This document shows, piece after piece, positions 16,556 through 26,399 of a stretch of DNA of 39,575 nucleotides. The position numbers and the translations under genes are program-made. Below the pieces are notes generated by a model. It made no database searches. It saw nothing but the letters and a program-made list of their open reading frames with translations, and was not told where the DNA came from. The DNA is from Bacteroidota bacterium (GTDB lineage: Bacteria; Bacteroidota; Ignavibacteria; Ignavibacteriales; Ignavibacteriaceae), in the NCBI GenBank assembly GCA_022573715.1, contig JACZTL010000025.1:1-39575 (forward strand), in the 5' to 3' direction. Numbering within the stretch: the stretch's first letter is position 1; every line of letters begins with the position of its first letter.

Positions 16556-19171
16556 ATGGGATTTAATTTTAACAGGTTAACTGTAAAAGCACAAGAAATT
16601 GTTCAATCAGCTATTGAAATTGCACAGAACTATAACAATCAAATTATAGAGCCTGAACATTTACTTGCTTCATTGTTACAGGAAAAAGGGAACATTGCTT
16701 TTTCCCTGCTTCAAAAAACCGGGGGTAATGTTGATAATGTTAAAATTAAAATAAATGAATTGCTTGAAAAGTTACAGAAAGTTAACGGGTCGGGTATCGG
16801 CAGCCAGCAAATGTCACCAGCGACAGCAAAACTTTTTGATGCAGCCGTTGAAGAAACAACGACTTTAAAAGATGAATATATTTCAACAGAACACATTTTG
16901 CTTGCTCTATCTTTAGAGAGAGGACAAGCCGGACAATTATTGAGAGATAACGGTATTTCGAGAGATATAATTTTAAGTGCATTAAAAGATGTAAGGGGAA
17001 ATCAAAGAGTAACATCTCAAAATCCTGAGGACACTTACAAAGCATTAGAAAAATACGGACGAAATCTTAACGATGAAGTACTCAACGGAAAGTTAGACCC
17101 TGTAATCGGCAGAGATGAAGAGATCAGGCGCGTATTTCAGGTTCTCTCAAGAAGGACAAAAAACAATCCTGTTTTAATAGGTGAGCCAGGTGTAGGTAAA
17201 ACCGCTATTGCAGAAGGTATTGCTCACAGAATAGTATCCGGAGATGTACCTGAAAACTTAAAGACAAAACAAATTGTGGCTTTGGATATGGGCGCTCTTG
17301 TTGCAGGTACACAGTTCAGAGGACAGTTTGAAGAAAGAATGAAAGCTGTTATAAAAGAAGTACAATCTTCAAACGGAGAAATAATATTATTTATTGATGA
17401 GCTTCACACCTTGATAGGTGCCGGGGCTGTTGCTGGTTCAATGGATGCAGCAAATATTTTAAAACCAGCGCTTGCCAGGGGAGAGCTGCATGCAATAGGC
17501 GCAACAACACTTGATGAATACAAAAAACACATTGAAAAAGATGCAGCATTGGAAAGACGGTTTCAACCGGTGCTTATAAGCGAACCGTCGGAAGAAGACA
17601 CGATTTCTATTTTAAGAGGGCTAAAGGAAAGATACGAGGTTCATCACGGTGTTAGAATTACTGACTCTGCAATCATTGCAGCTGCTCAACTTTCTCAAAG
17701 GTATATAGCCGATAGATTTTTACCGGATAAAGCAATTGATCTTGTTGATGAAGCGGCTTCCAAGTTAAGAATTGAAATAGATTCAATGCCGGAGGAATTG
17801 GATAATATGGAAAGGTTGATCCAAAAGTTGGAAATTGAACGCGAAGCATTGAAAAGAGAAAAGGATGAAGCGTCTACAAAAAGACTTAAAGATTTATCGA
17901 AAGAATTGAGCCAATACATAGAAAAAAGGAACGAACTGAAAATCCACTGGACCCTGGAGAAAGAAAAAATTCAGAATATTAGAAAAATGAAAAGCGAAAT
18001 TGAAAATGCAAAAACTGAGGCGGATAAATTTGAAAGAGAAGGAAATTTGGGAAAAGTCGCTGAGATCAGGTACGGAAAAATAACTGAACTTGAAAAGAAA
18101 CTAAAAGAGAAAACCGAAAGCCTTACTGAAATACAGAAAGACAAAAAGATGCTTAAAGAAGAAGTAGATGCCGAGGATATTGCGGAAGTAGTAGCAAAAT
18201 GGACAGGAATCCCTGTAAACAAAATGCTTGAAAGTGAAAAAGCAAAGTTGCTTAGATTGGAAGACGAGCTTCATAAAAGAATAATTGGACAGGACGATGC
18301 GGTCTCTGCCGTTGCCAATGCAATTAGAAGATCGAGAACCGGACTGCAGGACGCAAGCAGGCCTATCGGTTCTTTCATATTTTTAGGTACTACAGGCGTT
18401 GGTAAAACGGAGATTGCAAGAGCGCTCGCCGAGTTTTTGTTCGATGACGAAAACTCGATGATTAGAATTGATATGTCGGAGTATATGGAAAAATTTTCTG
18501 TTTCAAGACTCATCGGTGCACCTCCCGGTTACGTCGGTTATGAAGAAGGCGGGCAGTTAACGGAAGCAGTAAGAAGACGTCCATACTCCGTGGTTTTATT
18601 GGACGAAATAGAAAAAGCACATTCCGATGTGTTTAATATTCTACTTCAGGTTTTAGACGATGGAAGGCTGACTGATAACCAAGGAAGGACAGTAAACTTT
18701 AAAAACACTATAATTATAATGACTTCAAATCTCGGTTCAAATTTAATTCAGGAGAAACTGCAAACTGTTGCTGAGGATAAATTTGAAGATGTTTTAGGTG
18801 ATATAAGGGAAGATCTTACCAATCTTTTAAGAAAAACCATACGTCCTGAATTTTTAAATAGAGTTGATGAAATTGTACTTTTCAAACCGTTGACAAAGGA
18901 TGAAATAAAACTGATAGTTGATATTCAATTAAATGATTTACAAAAAATGCTGGATGAAAAGGACATTAAACTTAATGTAAACGAAGAAGCTAAAGATTGG
19001 CTTGCTAAGTTAGGCTACGATGTAACGTTCGGAGTAAGACCCTTGAAAAGAACAATTCAAAAATATTTGATAAATCCTTTATCCCAGGAATTATTGGCAG
19101 GTAATTTTATTAATGGTGATTCAATAAGCGTTAATCTGGGATTGAAAGGAAAACTTATTTTTAAAAAGTAA
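16556..19171 (+). CDS. clpB: Disaggregase ClpB
   Basis: A hexameric AAA+ chaperone that pulls proteins out of aggregates with DnaK. The 871 residues have the Clp N-domain (1-145), first AAA domain (Walker [10 protein letters not shown] near 210, Walker [10 protein letters not shown]), a coiled-coil middle domain (about 415-530, rich in E/K heptads), second AAA domain ([14 protein letters not shown] near 615, [11 protein letters not shown]) and D2-small domain. The long middle domain separates it from ClpA/ClpC. A gap of 12 bases follows htpG. Confidence 0.96.
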   Translation: MGFNFNRLTVKAQEIVQSAIEIAQNYNNQIIEPEHLLASLLQEKGNIAFSLLQKTGGNVDNVKIKINELLEKLQKVNGSGIGSQQMSPATAKLFDAAVEETTTLKDEYISTEHILLALSLERGQAGQLLRDNGISRDIILSALKDVRGNQRVTSQNPEDTYKALEKYGRNLNDEVLNGKLDPVIGRDEEIRRVFQVLSRRTKNNPVLIGEPGVGKTAIAEGIAHRIVSGDVPENLKTKQIVALDMGALVAGTQFRGQFEERMKAVIKEVQSSNGEIILFIDELHTLIGAGAVAGSMDAANILKPALARGELHAIGATTLDEYKKHIEKDAALERRFQPVLISEPSEEDTISILRGLKERYEVHHGVRITDSAIIAAAQLSQRYIADRFLPDKAIDLVDEAASKLRIEIDSMPEELDNMERLIQKLEIEREALKREKDEASTKRLKDLSKELSQYIEKRNELKIHWTLEKEKIQNIRKMKSEIENAKTEADKFEREGNLGKVAEIRYGKITELEKKLKEKTESLTEIQKDKKMLKEEVDAEDIAEVVAKWTGIPVNKMLESEKAKLLRLEDELHKRIIGQDDAVSAVANAIRRSRTGLQDASRPIGSFIFLGTTGVGKTEIARALAEFLFDDENSMIRIDMSEYMEKFSVSRLIGAPPGYVGYEEGGQLTEAVRRRPYSVVLLDEIEKAHSDVFNILLQVLDDGRLTDNQGRTVNFKNTIIIMTSNLGSNLIQEKLQTVAEDKFEDVLGDIREDLTNLLRKTIRPEFLNRVDEIVLFKPLTKDEIKLIVDIQLNDLQKMLDEKDIKLNVNEEAKDWLAKLGYDVTFGVRPLKRTIQKYLINPLSQELLAGNFINGDSISVNLGLKGKLIFKK

Positions 19172-19252
19172 AAAATATTCCACCTCTATTTTAAACCATT
19201 TTGTTCAATAAAGTATCATTTTTATATTACTGGTAAATAAATAAAAATAAAT

Positions 19253-20197
19253 ATGAAGTGCTTTATTGCAAGTGCCTTTGACTACAAAGATGTAGATCAA
19301 ATATATGACAAAATAATAAAACGAATATTAAAAGAATTTAAGATTCAAGCTATTCGGGTTGATCGATTAGAACACAATGAAGATATCGATGATAAAATAT
19401 TCAGCATAATTGATGAATCAGATTTTTGTATAGTAGATTTAACATATGCAAGACCGTCTGTTTATTATGAAGCAGGATATGCTTTTGGCTCGGGCAAACC
19501 CGTAATTTACATTTCTAGAAAGGATCACTTCAAGCAAACTAAAGAAGATAAATTTGGGAATTATCGAATCCATTTTGATCTCCAAATGAAGAATATTATT
19601 TCTTGGAATAAACCAGATCAGGTATTCGGCAATAAACTAAGAAAACGTATAAAAAAGGTGATTAACCCATTGTTAAGAAAGGTCAAAATTATAAATAAGA
19701 ATAAAAAAGAAGAACTTTTATTTGATAAATTATCTCAAAGAGGACAGTTTCTGAAGATATATGATAAAGCTATATTTATGTTGAGAAAACGAGGCTATAA
19801 AGACGTTCAGTTAAGACAGAGATATTCATTCCCCTGGCTTGAACTTCATATATTTTTTGTAGATAAAAACAAGTTTTATAATTTATATCTCTTTGTTGAA
19901 GATTCAATTACTAAATCATTAATTGATGTAATTAGCGGGATTAATTATGCGAAACATTCAAAAGAACAAGAGAAATATAAAACCACAAACATTTTTTATA
20001 TTGTTTCACTAAAACGAATTAACATTAATTCATTAAAAAAACATTTATCTCTTTATAAACCAATATCAGAAAGATTACTTCTGGGGAAAATCTACCCATT
20101 TTCACAAAAAGAACGAACGGTTTTTATTCACATAATCGATAACGTTAATTCTATTTCATCTTTTCAAAATAAATTTAAAGAGATCTTGGATAATTAG
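19253..20197 (+). CDS. Nucleoside deoxyribosyltransferase/TIR-like domain protein
   Basis: A 314-residue protein. Residues 1-90 resemble the nucleoside 2-deoxyribosyltransferase superfamily, which is structurally close to TIR and SLOG domains: MKCFIASAF at the start, DFCIVDLTYARPSVYYEAGYA near 57-77 with a likely catalytic Glu73, and GKPVIYISR. The C-terminal 170 residues are unassigned, with mixed beta-like segments (FPWLELHIFFVDKNKFYNLYLF). Members of this superfamily act on nucleosides or NAD+, and several serve in antiphage defence. No defence partner is adjacent, so the role is open. It lies 81 bases after clpB and looks like an insertion between housekeeping genes. Confidence 0.7.
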   Translation: MKCFIASAFDYKDVDQIYDKIIKRILKEFKIQAIRVDRLEHNEDIDDKIFSIIDESDFCIVDLTYARPSVYYEAGYAFGSGKPVIYISRKDHFKQTKEDKFGNYRIHFDLQMKNIISWNKPDQVFGNKLRKRIKKVINPLLRKVKIINKNKKEELLFDKLSQRGQFLKIYDKAIFMLRKRGYKDVQLRQRYSFPWLELHIFFVDKNKFYNLYLFVEDSITKSLIDVISGINYAKHSKEQEKYKTTNIFYIVSLKRININSLKKHLSLYKPISERLLLGKIYPFSQKERTVFIHIIDNVNSISSFQNKFKEILDN

Positions 20198-20344
20198 ATA
20201 ATCACAAGCACAACATTTTAGATAACTAATGTTGAAAAAATAACAACTACATAATGCAACAAAATTAACTAAAGCAAAATCCTCTGAAAAAATTAGTTTC
20301 AGGAAAAACCTTGTTTTATCTCCAAACCCTAAAATCATCACTCT

Positions 20345-20375
20345 GTTTATACCCACTAAAGTGGGATTGAAAAAC
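20345..20375 (+). repeat. Single CRISPR-repeat-like 31-mer
   Basis: The sequence begins GTTTATACCCACT, has a perfect 14-base hairpin CCCACT-AA-AGTGGG (20352-20365) and ends GATTGAAAAAC, close to the ATTGAAAC end of many type I/III CRISPR repeats. Only one copy is present, so there is no array here. It may be a relic or a terminator hairpin for the preceding gene. The rest of 20198-20440 shows nothing else. Confidence 0.3.
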
Positions 20376-20440
20376 AAAATAGAAAGTTACTAAAGATAAA
20401 GATTTATTATATTTACTTCCTATAATTTTAACGGGTAAAA

Positions 20441-20848
20441 ATGAATTCCATATTTGAATCGGAAATAGCAATACGCCCCGATGATATTGACCTCAATAAT
20501 CACGTGCATAACACAAAGTATATAGATTATGTACTTGCTGCTAGATATGACCAAATGATAAATGAATATAAAATGTCGATGAAGGATTTTGAGGAACTTG
20601 GATATAATTGGATTGTAAGCATAACTTATATAGAGTATAAACGTGCTCTAAATCTTGATGATAAAATTCTTGTACGTACGCAAATGGACTCGGTTAATGG
20701 CGCACAATGTAAGGTTAACTTTTGGATTGTAAAAAAAGAGAACAACAAAATAGCTGCTCTGGGTTATTTAACCTACACTATGATATCACTTAAAAGCGGC
20801 AGACCTGTAAGAGTACCGGAAGAAATAATTAAAAAATATTCAATTTAA
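20441..20848 (+). CDS. Hotdog-fold acyl-CoA thioesterase (4HBT family)
   Basis: A protein of 135 residues. The N-terminal pattern IRPDDIDLNNHVHNTKYIDYV matches the 4-hydroxybenzoyl-CoA thioesterase family, in which the Asp of DxDxxxHVxNxxY is catalytic. It likely hydrolyses an acyl-CoA or acyl-ACP; the chain length is unknown. It is followed 14 bases later by the MscS-type channel gene on the same strand, so the two are probably cotranscribed. Confidence 0.88.
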   Translation: MNSIFESEIAIRPDDIDLNNHVHNTKYIDYVLAARYDQMINEYKMSMKDFEELGYNWIVSITYIEYKRALNLDDKILVRTQMDSVNGAQCKVNFWIVKKENNKIAALGYLTYTMISLKSGRPVRVPEEIIKKYSI

Positions 20849-20862
20849 ATTAGAAAGGAATT

Positions 20863-21915
20863 ATGGATAAAATATTTAACCAATCTTTTTTGGGCAATAC
20901 GCTTGAGAAGTACCTTATAGCCTTAGGCATATTTTTAGCCGGATTAATAATTATAACGATATTTAAAAAAGTAATATTATCCAGATTAAAAAAGTGGTCG
21001 GAAAAAACCAAAACGGATTTTGATGATTTTTTAGTCAAAGAGATTGAAGAATCTTTGATGCCGATAATTTACTTCGGTACGTTTCTTCTTGCGGTAAACA
21101 CATTAGTTCTAAACCCCAAAATATCAAATGCCATAAAAATGGTAACGGCTTTTATTCTAACCTTTATTATTATAAAAGTTATTGTATCTGTACTTAAGTA
21201 TGCCCTTAATATTTATATGACAAAAAGAGAGTTTGCCGTTGAAAGAATAAAGCAGCTTAAGGGAATAACATCAATAGCAATTTTTTTAATTTGGTCAATC
21301 GGTTTATTGTTTTTACTTGATAATCTGGGAGTTGAAATTACAACCGTAGTTGCCGGACTTGGTATAGGCGGAATTGCTATTGCTCTTGCCGCACAGTCTG
21401 TGCTCGGAGATTTGTTTAGTTATTTCGTAATCTTTTTTGACCGCCCTTTTGAAATAGGGGATTATATTGTGGTGGGTGATAAAAGAGGTATAGTGGAATA
21501 TATTGGTATTAAAACAACAAAAGTAAGATCTTTAGGGGGGGAGCTGTTGGTTTTCCGCAATACTGATCTAACGGATTCGCGAATTCAAAACTTTAAAAAA
21601 ATGGCTAAAAGAAGAATTGCTTTTAATTTAGGAGTTGTATATAAAACAAAAGCGGAAATTTTAAAAGAAATTCCTGGGATAGTTAAAAAAATAATTGATG
21701 AACAGGAATTGGGAACCTACGACAGGGGACATTTTGCTTCTTACGGTGATTCAAGTCTTAATTTTGAATTTGTTTATTATGTTGAAAGTTCAGAATATGT
21801 AAAATATATGGACGTTCAACAATCTATAAACCTGAAGATATTTGAAGAATTTGAAAAGAAAGGAATTGAATTTGCTTATCCAACACAAACTCTTTTTATT
21901 GAAAAAAATAATTAA
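20863..21915 (+). CDS. Small-conductance mechanosensitive channel (MscS family)
   Basis: A 350-residue inner-membrane channel that opens under hypoosmotic tension. Four hydrophobic segments are visible (about 12-32, 62-82, 86-110, 133-165). The pore helix and upper beta domain carry VVAGLGIGGIAIALAAQSVLGD and FFDRPFEIGDYI, the family signature. The C-terminal part has the usual alpha/beta vestibule. An AAAGGA site precedes the ATG. It converges with pckA, leaving a gap of about 70 bases without a clear terminator. Confidence 0.93.
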   Translation: MDKIFNQSFLGNTLEKYLIALGIFLAGLIIITIFKKVILSRLKKWSEKTKTDFDDFLVKEIEESLMPIIYFGTFLLAVNTLVLNPKISNAIKMVTAFILTFIIIKVIVSVLKYALNIYMTKREFAVERIKQLKGITSIAIFLIWSIGLLFLLDNLGVEITTVVAGLGIGGIAIALAAQSVLGDLFSYFVIFFDRPFEIGDYIVVGDKRGIVEYIGIKTTKVRSLGGELLVFRNTDLTDSRIQNFKKMAKRRIAFNLGVVYKTKAEILKEIPGIVKKIIDEQELGTYDRGHFASYGDSSLNFEFVYYVESSEYVKYMDVQQSINLKIFEEFEKKGIEFAYPTQTLFIEKNN

Positions 21916-21986
21916 ATATTTTTATTTAAAGATTCACAAAATATTAAAGCCACCCAAATTTATAACAGCTTCAGGTGATTGTACAA

Positions 21987-23588
21987 TTAAAATCTATTTG
22001 GCCCGGCATTCCTTATTGGCTCGTCAACATCGGCTTCAAATTCTTTAAAGTTTTCGTGAAACATATTTGCAAGTTTTTTTGCAGCCGAATCATATTCATC
22101 TTTATTATGCCAGGAATTTCTCGGATTTAACACTTTGGAAGGAACACCATCTACTTCTTTTGGAATGTGTAGTCCGAAGAAAGGATCCGTTTCTGTTTCT
22201 GCATTGTCCAATTTTCCTTCGAGAGCGGCATTGAGCATTGCTCTTGTGTGCTCAATTTTCATTCTTTTTCCAACTCCGTAAGCCCCTCCGCTCCAACCGG
22301 TGTTTATTAGCCAGCAATTGGAATTATGTTTTTTTATCTTTTCTCCCAACAAGTTAGCATATACAGAAGGGTTTAAAGGCATAAAAGGTGCACCGAAACA
22401 TGTGCTGAAAGTAGCAACAGGTTCTGAAACACCTTTTTCAGTTCCGGCAACCTTTGCGGTATATCCGGAAATAAAATGATATAAAGCCTGTTCGGATGTT
22501 AGTTTTGAAATAGGGGGAAGCACACCGAAAGCATCTGCTGTTAGCATAATTATGTTTTTGGGATGCGGACCAATTCCATCCGGCTCTATGTTTTTAATGT
22601 GTGTTAAAGGATAAGATGCTCTCGTATTTTCAGTAAGCGTGTCGTCAAATAAATCTATATGTCTGCTTACTGCATCCATTTGTACGTTTTCCAGAATAGT
22701 TCCGAATTTCCTTGTGCATTCGTAAATATCAGGTTCTGCTTCTTTTGAAAGTCTGATAACTTTTGCATAACAACCACCCTCAAAATTGAAAACGCCTTTG
22801 TCGCTCCAGCCGTGTTCATCATCACCGATAAGCCTTCTATTTGGGTCAGCCGAAAGAGTTGTTTTTCCGGTTCCGGACAATCCGAATAGTACTGCTGTAT
22901 CATTATTCTTGCCGATATTAGCCGAACAGTGCATAGCCATTACATTTTTTAATGGAAGCAAATAATTCATAACAGTAAAAATTGATTTTTTAATTTCCCC
23001 CGCGTAACTGGTTCCGCCAATAAGTGCAAGTTTCTTTCCGAAATGAAGAATTATAAAAACAGGAGAGTTAGTCCCGTCAGTTTCCGTATCTGCCTGGAAA
23101 TTTGGAAAATCAATAACAGTAAATCTTTCTTCCTTAATATGTATTTCATTTCTATCTTTCGGTTTTAGAAACATATTTCTTGCAAACAGACTGTGCCAAG
23201 CAGTTTCGGTTATTATTCTAATTGGTAAACGATAATCCGGGTCTGTGCCTACATAACAATCCTGTAGATAAAGATCTCTACTTTCGGCATAAGAAAGCAT
23301 TTTAGTAAAAATTTGGTTAAAATATTTTTCCTCAATCGATCTGTTTACTTTACCCCACCAAATATTTTTTTCACTGGTTGGTTCTTTAACAATAAATTTA
23401 TCATTAGGACTCCTTCCTGTATGTTTGCCCGTGCTTGTTACCAAAGGTCCCAGGTGAGAAAGTCTTGCTTCTGTTCTCATTATTACTTGTTCGTAAAGCG
23501 AGGGGGTTGATAGGTTGTAAAAAACATTATTGAGATTATTAAACCCAAAATCAATTAATTGATTTTGAATACCTATTTTTGTATTCAT
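21987..23588 (-). CDS. pckA: Phosphoenolpyruvate carboxykinase (ATP)
   Basis: Converts oxaloacetate and ATP to PEP, CO2 and ADP at the start of gluconeogenesis. The 533 residues match the ATP-dependent family. HTGRSPNDKF near the N-terminus, the P-loop kinase motif GLSGTGKTTLSADP and RLIGDDEHGW (metal binding) are present, followed by FEGGCYAK and NTGWSGGAYG. The ATG is at 23588. Neighbours are unrelated, so it is probably a single-gene unit. Confidence 0.97.
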   Translation of the reverse strand: MNTKIGIQNQLIDFGFNNLNNVFYNLSTPSLYEQVIMRTEARLSHLGPLVTSTGKHTGRSPNDKFIVKEPTSEKNIWWGKVNRSIEEKYFNQIFTKMLSYAESRDLYLQDCYVGTDPDYRLPIRIITETAWHSLFARNMFLKPKDRNEIHIKEERFTVIDFPNFQADTETDGTNSPVFIILHFGKKLALIGGTSYAGEIKKSIFTVMNYLLPLKNVMAMHCSANIGKNNDTAVLFGLSGTGKTTLSADPNRRLIGDDEHGWSDKGVFNFEGGCYAKVIRLSKEAEPDIYECTRKFGTILENVQMDAVSRHIDLFDDTLTENTRASYPLTHIKNIEPDGIGPHPKNIIMLTADAFGVLPPISKLTSEQALYHFISGYTAKVAGTEKGVSEPVATFSTCFGAPFMPLNPSVYANLLGEKIKKHNSNCWLINTGWSGGAYGVGKRMKIEHTRAMLNAALEGKLDNAETETDPFFGLHIPKEVDGVPSKVLNPRNSWHNKDEYDSAAKKLANMFHENFKEFEADVDEPIRNAGPNRF

Positions 23589-23658
23589 ATTTTACTTTTA
23601 GATTAATTAAAATTTGGTAAATAAAATAAAAAAGGACATAGTTAAAATTAAATAAATT

Positions 23659-24615
23659 TTACTGAAGCAACAAAGTCATTCTAAAAATCTCTCTTTCAAA
23701 ATTTGATTTTACTTCTTCGGGTTCAATTTCAAATCCTAATTGTTTATAAAGATTTATAGCAGCAAACAGTTTTTTATTTGTAAGAAGAGTGACAAATTTT
23801 GCCTTTTTAGAAAAAGCAAAACCTATTACCGATAATGCGAGTTTTTTTCCCGCTTGTTTTCCTTGTGCTTTTTTAGTCACAGCCATTTTGGAAAGTTCGT
23901 ATGTGTATTTATCAATTTTTATGGCGGCACAAGTTCCAATTATTTTATTATTAAGGCGTGCAAAAAATATTTGTCCTCCTTTTTTGATTATTAATTTTTC
24001 AGGATCGTTCAATAGTTTATCATCTTCATGTTCAACAAAAAAGTATTGTTCCAGCCATTCATAATTTAACTGTTTAAAATATTCCCTGTATTTTTTATTA
24101 TAAGTAATTATTTCAACTTGTTGCATTATTCTTTTTTTAACTTTTTCATCCAATCTTTGTTTATAATTTTTTTGTTTTAAAAGATTATAAATAGAATTGA
24201 TCATATTAAAAACATCGTAACCCGATTCTTCAATTATTTCATTATTAACATTTTTAATGTCAGAATAAAGTTCATGCCAGTTATTTAATAATCCTTCTCC
24301 CATTTTTGTCAATTTAGAATAAGTTTGTCTTTTATCCTGCAAACCGGACATCGTTTCAATCAAGTTTAATTCTTTCAATTTATTTAATATTTGAATAACA
24401 GCAGGATGAGTGATCTGTAAGTAGTCGGCAAGTTTCTGTACGGTGCTTTTCTCAAATTTTTGAAGAAAATAAAGAATGGGAAATAGTTTAGGATCAAAGC
24501 TTGAATCTCTGTTTTTGCAAACCTCTGTAATATCTCTTTGAATGGCTTCACCTAATTTTTTTAATGAATTGCCAAAAGAAAATAATTTTAATTCAGTGAA
24601 TGTTTCGTTTATCAT
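23659..24615 (-). CDS. MarR-type regulator fused to a GNAT acetyltransferase
   Basis: A 318-residue two-domain protein from the ATG at 24615; a TTG at 24627 would add four residues. The N-terminal 145 residues hold a winged helix of the MarR type (STVQKLADYLQITHPAVIQILNKLKELNLI, then DKRQTYSKLTKMG). The C-terminal 150 residues form an acetyltransferase with acetyl-CoA loop AVTKKAQGKQAGKKLALSVI and the final LFAAINLYKQLGFE. This fusion is known across bacteria. It probably acetylates a small molecule or amino acid and may regulate genes; its target is unknown. Confidence 0.88.
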   Translation of the reverse strand: MINETFTELKLFSFGNSLKKLGEAIQRDITEVCKNRDSSFDPKLFPILYFLQKFEKSTVQKLADYLQITHPAVIQILNKLKELNLIETMSGLQDKRQTYSKLTKMGEGLLNNWHELYSDIKNVNNEIIEESGYDVFNMINSIYNLLKQKNYKQRLDEKVKKRIMQQVEIITYNKKYREYFKQLNYEWLEQYFFVEHEDDKLLNDPEKLIIKKGGQIFFARLNNKIIGTCAAIKIDKYTYELSKMAVTKKAQGKQAGKKLALSVIGFAFSKKAKFVTLLTNKKLFAAINLYKQLGFEIEPEEVKSNFEREIFRMTLLLQ

Positions 24616-24704
24616 AATTAAACTCAATAATAGGTAAATATAAACGTAAGTACTAACATAATATTATACATTTTATTAATTAAAAACAAATAATATAATT
24701 TACG

Positions 24705-25193
24705 TTAAGTATCTAATTCTGATAAAAGTTCAAGCAGGTCAAAAGTTTTGGTTTCGAACACAATATTTCCTTTTTCATCTCGCGGCCAATCATATTCCGG
24801 TCGGTCGACATAAAGTTCAACGCCGTTCCCGTCGGGATCGGAAATATAAATTGATTCAGAAATACCACTGTCTGTTGCGCCTTGAACCGGGTATTTTTGT
24901 TCCCAAATTTTTTTAAATGCTTTAGCTAATTCTTTACGGTTAGGAAATAAAATTGCAAAATGGTACAACCCAATTTGGCTTGAGTGCTTTGGTTTTGCAT
25001 TTTCAGCATCCCAAGTATTAAGAGCAATATGGTGGTGGTAATCATTAGCCGAGAGAAAAACGGCTGAATCACCGTACCAGGTTTTTATTTTAAAACCTAA
25101 TAAATCACGATAAAATTTTATTGATCTATTTAAATTTTTAACTGTTAAGTGTATGTGTCCAATAGCAGCATCAGGGGAAATTTTATAATCCAT
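24705..25193 (-). CDS. VOC-family (glyoxalase/dioxygenase-like) protein
   Basis: A 162-residue metalloenzyme-like protein with two beta-alpha-beta-beta-beta halves. Likely metal ligands are the His in IGHIHLTV, the His in GLYHFAILF and the Glu in DGNGVELYVDRP. The closest named relatives I can recall are the catechol-2,3-dioxygenase CatE type, but the substrate is not readable. It lies 48 bases downstream of the Rid-family gene on the same strand. Confidence 0.85.
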   Translation of the reverse strand: MDYKISPDAAIGHIHLTVKNLNRSIKFYRDLLGFKIKTWYGDSAVFLSANDYHHHIALNTWDAENAKPKHSSQIGLYHFAILFPNRKELAKAFKKIWEQKYPVQGATDSGISESIYISDPDGNGVELYVDRPEYDWPRDEKGNIVFETKTFDLLELLSELDT

Positions 25194-25241
25194 AAAAAGA
25201 CATCTATATATTTTAATAAAGTATTTGTACTTGTAAATAAA

Positions 25242-25634
25242 TTAATTTTGTAAAAATGCTGTTGCTTCAATTTCTACAAGCAATCCGGGTAAAACCAATG
25301 CTTTAACTTCAACCATGGAAGTTGCAGGTTTTATTTCACTAAAATATTCAGCGTGTGCACGACCAACTTCATTTTGGTTACTAATATCAATAATATAAAT
25401 TCTTGTTCTTATTACATCGGTAAGTTTTGCCCCTGCTTCAATTAAAGCGGTTTCAATTTTTTTTATAATAAATTTGGTTTGTGCATAAACATCATTTGCA
25501 CCAATAACCTTGCCGCCGTCTACTGATGCGGTTCCGGAAACTTCAATTAAATTACCGATTTTAACTGCTCTTGAATAACCGAACATATCTTCCCACTTAG
25601 CATTAGAAGAAATGTTTTGCCTGTTAGTTGACAT
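25242..25634 (-). CDS. Rid (YjgF/YER057c) family protein
   Basis: A 130-residue trimer-forming family member. RidA itself hydrolyses reactive enamines or imines and relies on an arginine in the PARS-VEV segment. Here that segment reads KPATSMVEV, so the arginine is replaced by Thr, while VEIEATAFL keeps the conserved Glu. It is therefore likely one of the non-RidA subgroups with another or unknown activity. A good SD (AGGGGAG) precedes the ATG at 25634. Confidence 0.88.
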   Translation of the reverse strand: MSTNRQNISSNAKWEDMFGYSRAVKIGNLIEVSGTASVDGGKVIGANDVYAQTKFIIKKIETALIEAGAKLTDVIRTRIYIIDISNQNEVGRAHAEYFSEIKPATSMVEVKALVLPGLLVEIEATAFLQN

Positions 25635-25656
25635 TCAACTCCCCTTGTTAAATATA

Positions 25657-26202
25657 TTAATCAATATTTTGTAAATCTATTAAATCGAAATAAGTATAAC
25701 CTTGAGGAGAAGCAAAATCAGAACCACCAAGCATTATTTGAATATTTTCACTTGAAGATGCATTTAGTTCAAAATCAATAGTATATTTAGTCCAATTATT
25801 TTCTGTTATAAATTGAATTTTTAAGAGTGTTTTCGAGTTGTTGTTCAATTTATAAATAGCAAGACTTCCTGGGTCTTCAGTTGATTTAGACCAAAATGTT
25901 AAACGATAATTATGTAAGCCTGTTAATGCTTGTATATTTTTGCTTACATATGCACCTAAAATTCTTGCTTTAAGATATATTGAAAAATTTCCGCCGCCTT
26001 GAGGAACATTGATTGAAAATTTAACAATTGGCGGTCCTGGGCTTATCCAACCATCCATAGATGCATTACCATTTGATTCAAAGGAAGAAATAAACAATCT
26101 ATTTGGTTCATTTTCAATATCAGGAGCTACGGGTGCTATATTTTTAGTACAACCGCTAACCAATATTAAGAAAAACGAAATAATAATTAATTTTGTTTTC
26201 AT
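25657..26202 (-). CDS. Exported lipoprotein with jelly-roll-like domain
   Basis: A 181-residue lipoprotein with signal peptide and lipobox LILVSGC (Cys18). The mature part has beta-rich features of a carbohydrate-binding-module or galactose-binding-like fold (YRLTFWSKS, WTKYTIDFELN, YTYFDLIDL). Function is unknown and binding of a glycan is only a guess. An AAAGGAGG site precedes the ATG. The gene is divergent from the ECF sigma gene, with about 200 bases between. Confidence 0.8.
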   Translation of the reverse strand: MKTKLIIISFFLILVSGCTKNIAPVAPDIENEPNRLFISSFESNGNASMDGWISPGPPIVKFSINVPQGGGNFSIYLKARILGAYVSKNIQALTGLHNYRLTFWSKSTEDPGSLAIYKLNNNSKTLLKIQFITENNWTKYTIDFELNASSSENIQIMLGGSDFASPQGYTYFDLIDLQNID

Positions 26203-26360
26203 AAGAAGCCTCCTTTATATGCCATCTTAAACAGAACAATCATTTCTCAATATTTTGCAATTAATGATACTGTATTATTTAATTGATATATATTTTAATT
26301 AAACACATATTTTTAATTACTAAACATAAAATAAATAGATAAAAATACAACAGCAATTGT

Positions 26361-26386
26361 AACAATTCTTTAACTGATTTCGTCTA
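26361..26386 (+). promoter_or_regulatory. Putative ECF-type promoter of the sigma operon
   Basis: AAC (26361-26363), 17 bases, then CGTC (26381-26384), which fits the AAC-N16/17-CGT layout of ECF sigma promoters. Initiation would lie close to the sigma ATG at 26400, giving an almost leaderless mRNA without an SD. The spacing suggests autoregulation by the encoded sigma factor. The rest of 26203-26399 shows nothing certain. Confidence 0.5.
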
Positions 26387-26399
26387 TTATATATACACA

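Noticed and set aside
20345-20375. Calling a CRISPR array
   Set aside because: Only one repeat-like unit; no spacer-repeat periodicity and no cas gene.
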